A stretch of 64,000 nt of DNA, taken from Mariniblastus fucicola. GTDB taxonomy: Bacteria; Planctomycetota; Planctomycetia; Pirellulales; Pirellulaceae. How positions within the stretch are numbered: position 1 is the stretch's first letter; the number at the start of each line of letters is the position of its first letter. The notes under the pieces are model-generated. The model saw nothing but the letters and a program-made list of their open reading frames with translations. It was not told where the DNA came from and ran no database searches. Both the position numbers and the translations under genes were made by a program. Location of the stretch: contig NZ_CP042912.1 of assembly GCF_008087665.1 (NCBI RefSeq), forward strand, positions 1,488,001-1,552,000. The letters are read 5' to 3'. This document shows, piece after piece, positions 63,242 through 64,000 of this stretch.

Positions 63242-64000
63242 GTCCGTTGGCGTCGGCGCAGCAACGTCAGACGAATGAAGTTCACGACTTGATTGGCTGA
63301 CCGTGTCATTCTCATTGAGGAATGGCCGCCATACCGGAATGTCTCCATGATTGGCTTGGCTTCACCTTCAATCGAAATCGCGACGGGGAACTTGCCGCTT
63401 GAAGAGTCTCCTTCATCGCTGATCAGTTTTCCGATCGCGACACCGATTCTGGTGCCGTGCTGTTCGCGGATTCGCGTCGCGGCCAGTTCGACTGCAGCGA
63501 CGTCCAACAGTGACTCGTCAGCCAACCATTGCTGTGGAGTTTGACCATCAATCGATGACGCGTGTCGCAACGTCCTGCGCTGTGAATCCGGAAAGCCCTC
63601 GCGAAGCAGGCTGGCGGCGGCAGACCCAAACTGGAAATCCGCCATCGAAACAGAAAGATCGTGCGTCAGCAAAAGATCCGCGGTGACAGCGCTCAACAAG
63701 TCTTCGTTTTCTCCAAAGACGACTTCTCCCAGCGTCTCACGGATATAGGCGACGGTTGAATCGATTTGCGTTTTGCATTCGTCCTCGGTGTCGGCCATTG
63801 CAGTGATGCGAAATGAAATGATCGACATGCTGGCAGTGATTCCGACTCGCGGTTGGCGATCACGAGCCATTAAGTCTGGCATCATCGATTCCGCCTGGCT
63901 TTCACCGACACCGAACGAGCGGAGGACATGGTGTCGGATGGTTTTTGCCGACGCGCACCTGTCGCGAACCTCGGGTTCGATATAGCTTTCCCACATCAGC
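63223..64000 (-). CDS. cinA: CinA-family protein (5' part outside window)
   Basis: About 259 C-terminal residues are visible; the frame continues past 64000, so ATG at 63996 is probably not the start. The part [18 protein letters not shown] and the stretch [17 protein letters not shown] match the end of the CinA N-terminal (MoCF-like) domain. The last 150 residues correspond to the C-terminal domain that in many CinA proteins deamidates nicotinamide mononucleotide for NAD recycling, but its usual Ser/Lys motifs look poorly kept here. It overlaps the sulfatase tail to tail. Confidence 0.7.
   Translation of the reverse strand, partial: LMWESYIEPEVRDRCASAKTIRHHVLRSFGVGESQAESMMPDLMARDRQPRVGITASMSIISFRITAMADTEDECKTQIDSTVAYIRETLGEVVFGENEDLLSAVTADLLLTHDLSVSMADFQFGSAAASLLREGFPDSQRRTLRHASSIDGQTPQQWLADESLLDVAAVELAATRIREQHGTRIGVAIGKLISDEGDSSSGKFPVAISIEGEAKPIMETFRYGGHSSMRMTRSANQVVNFIRLTLLRRRQRTQLATE

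Overview
The window reads as a chromosomal segment of a planctomycete, most likely of the Pirellula/Rhodopirellula group. The case rests on gene content: two secreted sulfatases with the formylglycine motif, a Gfo/Idh/MocA oxidoreductase with a twin-arginine-type leader, a sialate O-acetylesterase, a kinase-like protein with a planctomycete-style N-terminal region, a zinc-ribbon/membrane/STN-like protein, a PqqD-M50-HlyD fusion and very long secreted hypotheticals. No prophage, insertion sequence, rRNA or CRISPR array was seen. Base composition looks even, and many real genes carry long open antisense frames that are codon-use shadows.

Layout. 1-5392 (minus): a truncated response regulator, then a two-gene unit of a membrane pseudokinase and a zinc-ribbon/STN-like protein. 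5553-13670: glutamate dehydrogenase, a secreted trypsin-like protease, a secreted hypothetical coupled to a parvulin isomerase, a receiver-HATPase regulator and a VKOR-thioredoxin fusion. 13799-19692: M13 metallopeptidase, then thymidine kinase, alpha/beta hydrolase and a BshB1-like deacetylase in one operon, then a sulfatase. 19831-22462: an orphan Flp pilin behind a good sigma-54 promoter match, and sucCD behind a good sigma-70 promoter. 22632-29373: a hypothetical, a tandem parvulin, an oxidoreductase, a thioredoxin-fold protein and csrA. 29401-31977: a zinc-type dehydrogenase and a UxaE-like epimerase, divergent around a perfect dyad. 32051-40399: exonuclease III, sialate acetylesterase, secreted phosphatase/nuclease, metallophosphoesterase, lipid A-type acyltransferase, a gene-poor stretch with palindromes, and a DUF11-like surface protein.

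40490-56608 holds an envelope machine that looks like a type IV pilus or type II secretion assembly system: a PilM-PilN fusion and two further inner-membrane proteins, all three with Gly/Met-rich low-complexity blocks, and a large secretin about 5 kb away. A GH38-like protein, cytidylate kinase and an HD-GYP protein lie between them. 57056-64000 carries a polyprenyl-type glycosyltransferase, the PqqD-M50-HlyD fusion, a serine tRNA, a second sulfatase with an extra C-terminal domain and a truncated cinA.

The best leads are the Gly/Met-rich PilM-PilN system with its secretin, the sigma-54 promoter in front of the Flp pilin, the operator-like dyad at the uronate locus, the pseudokinase pair, the PqqD-M50-HlyD fusion and the thymidine kinase that has lost most of its zinc ligands. 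All functional calls come from reading motifs by eye; no database search was possible.
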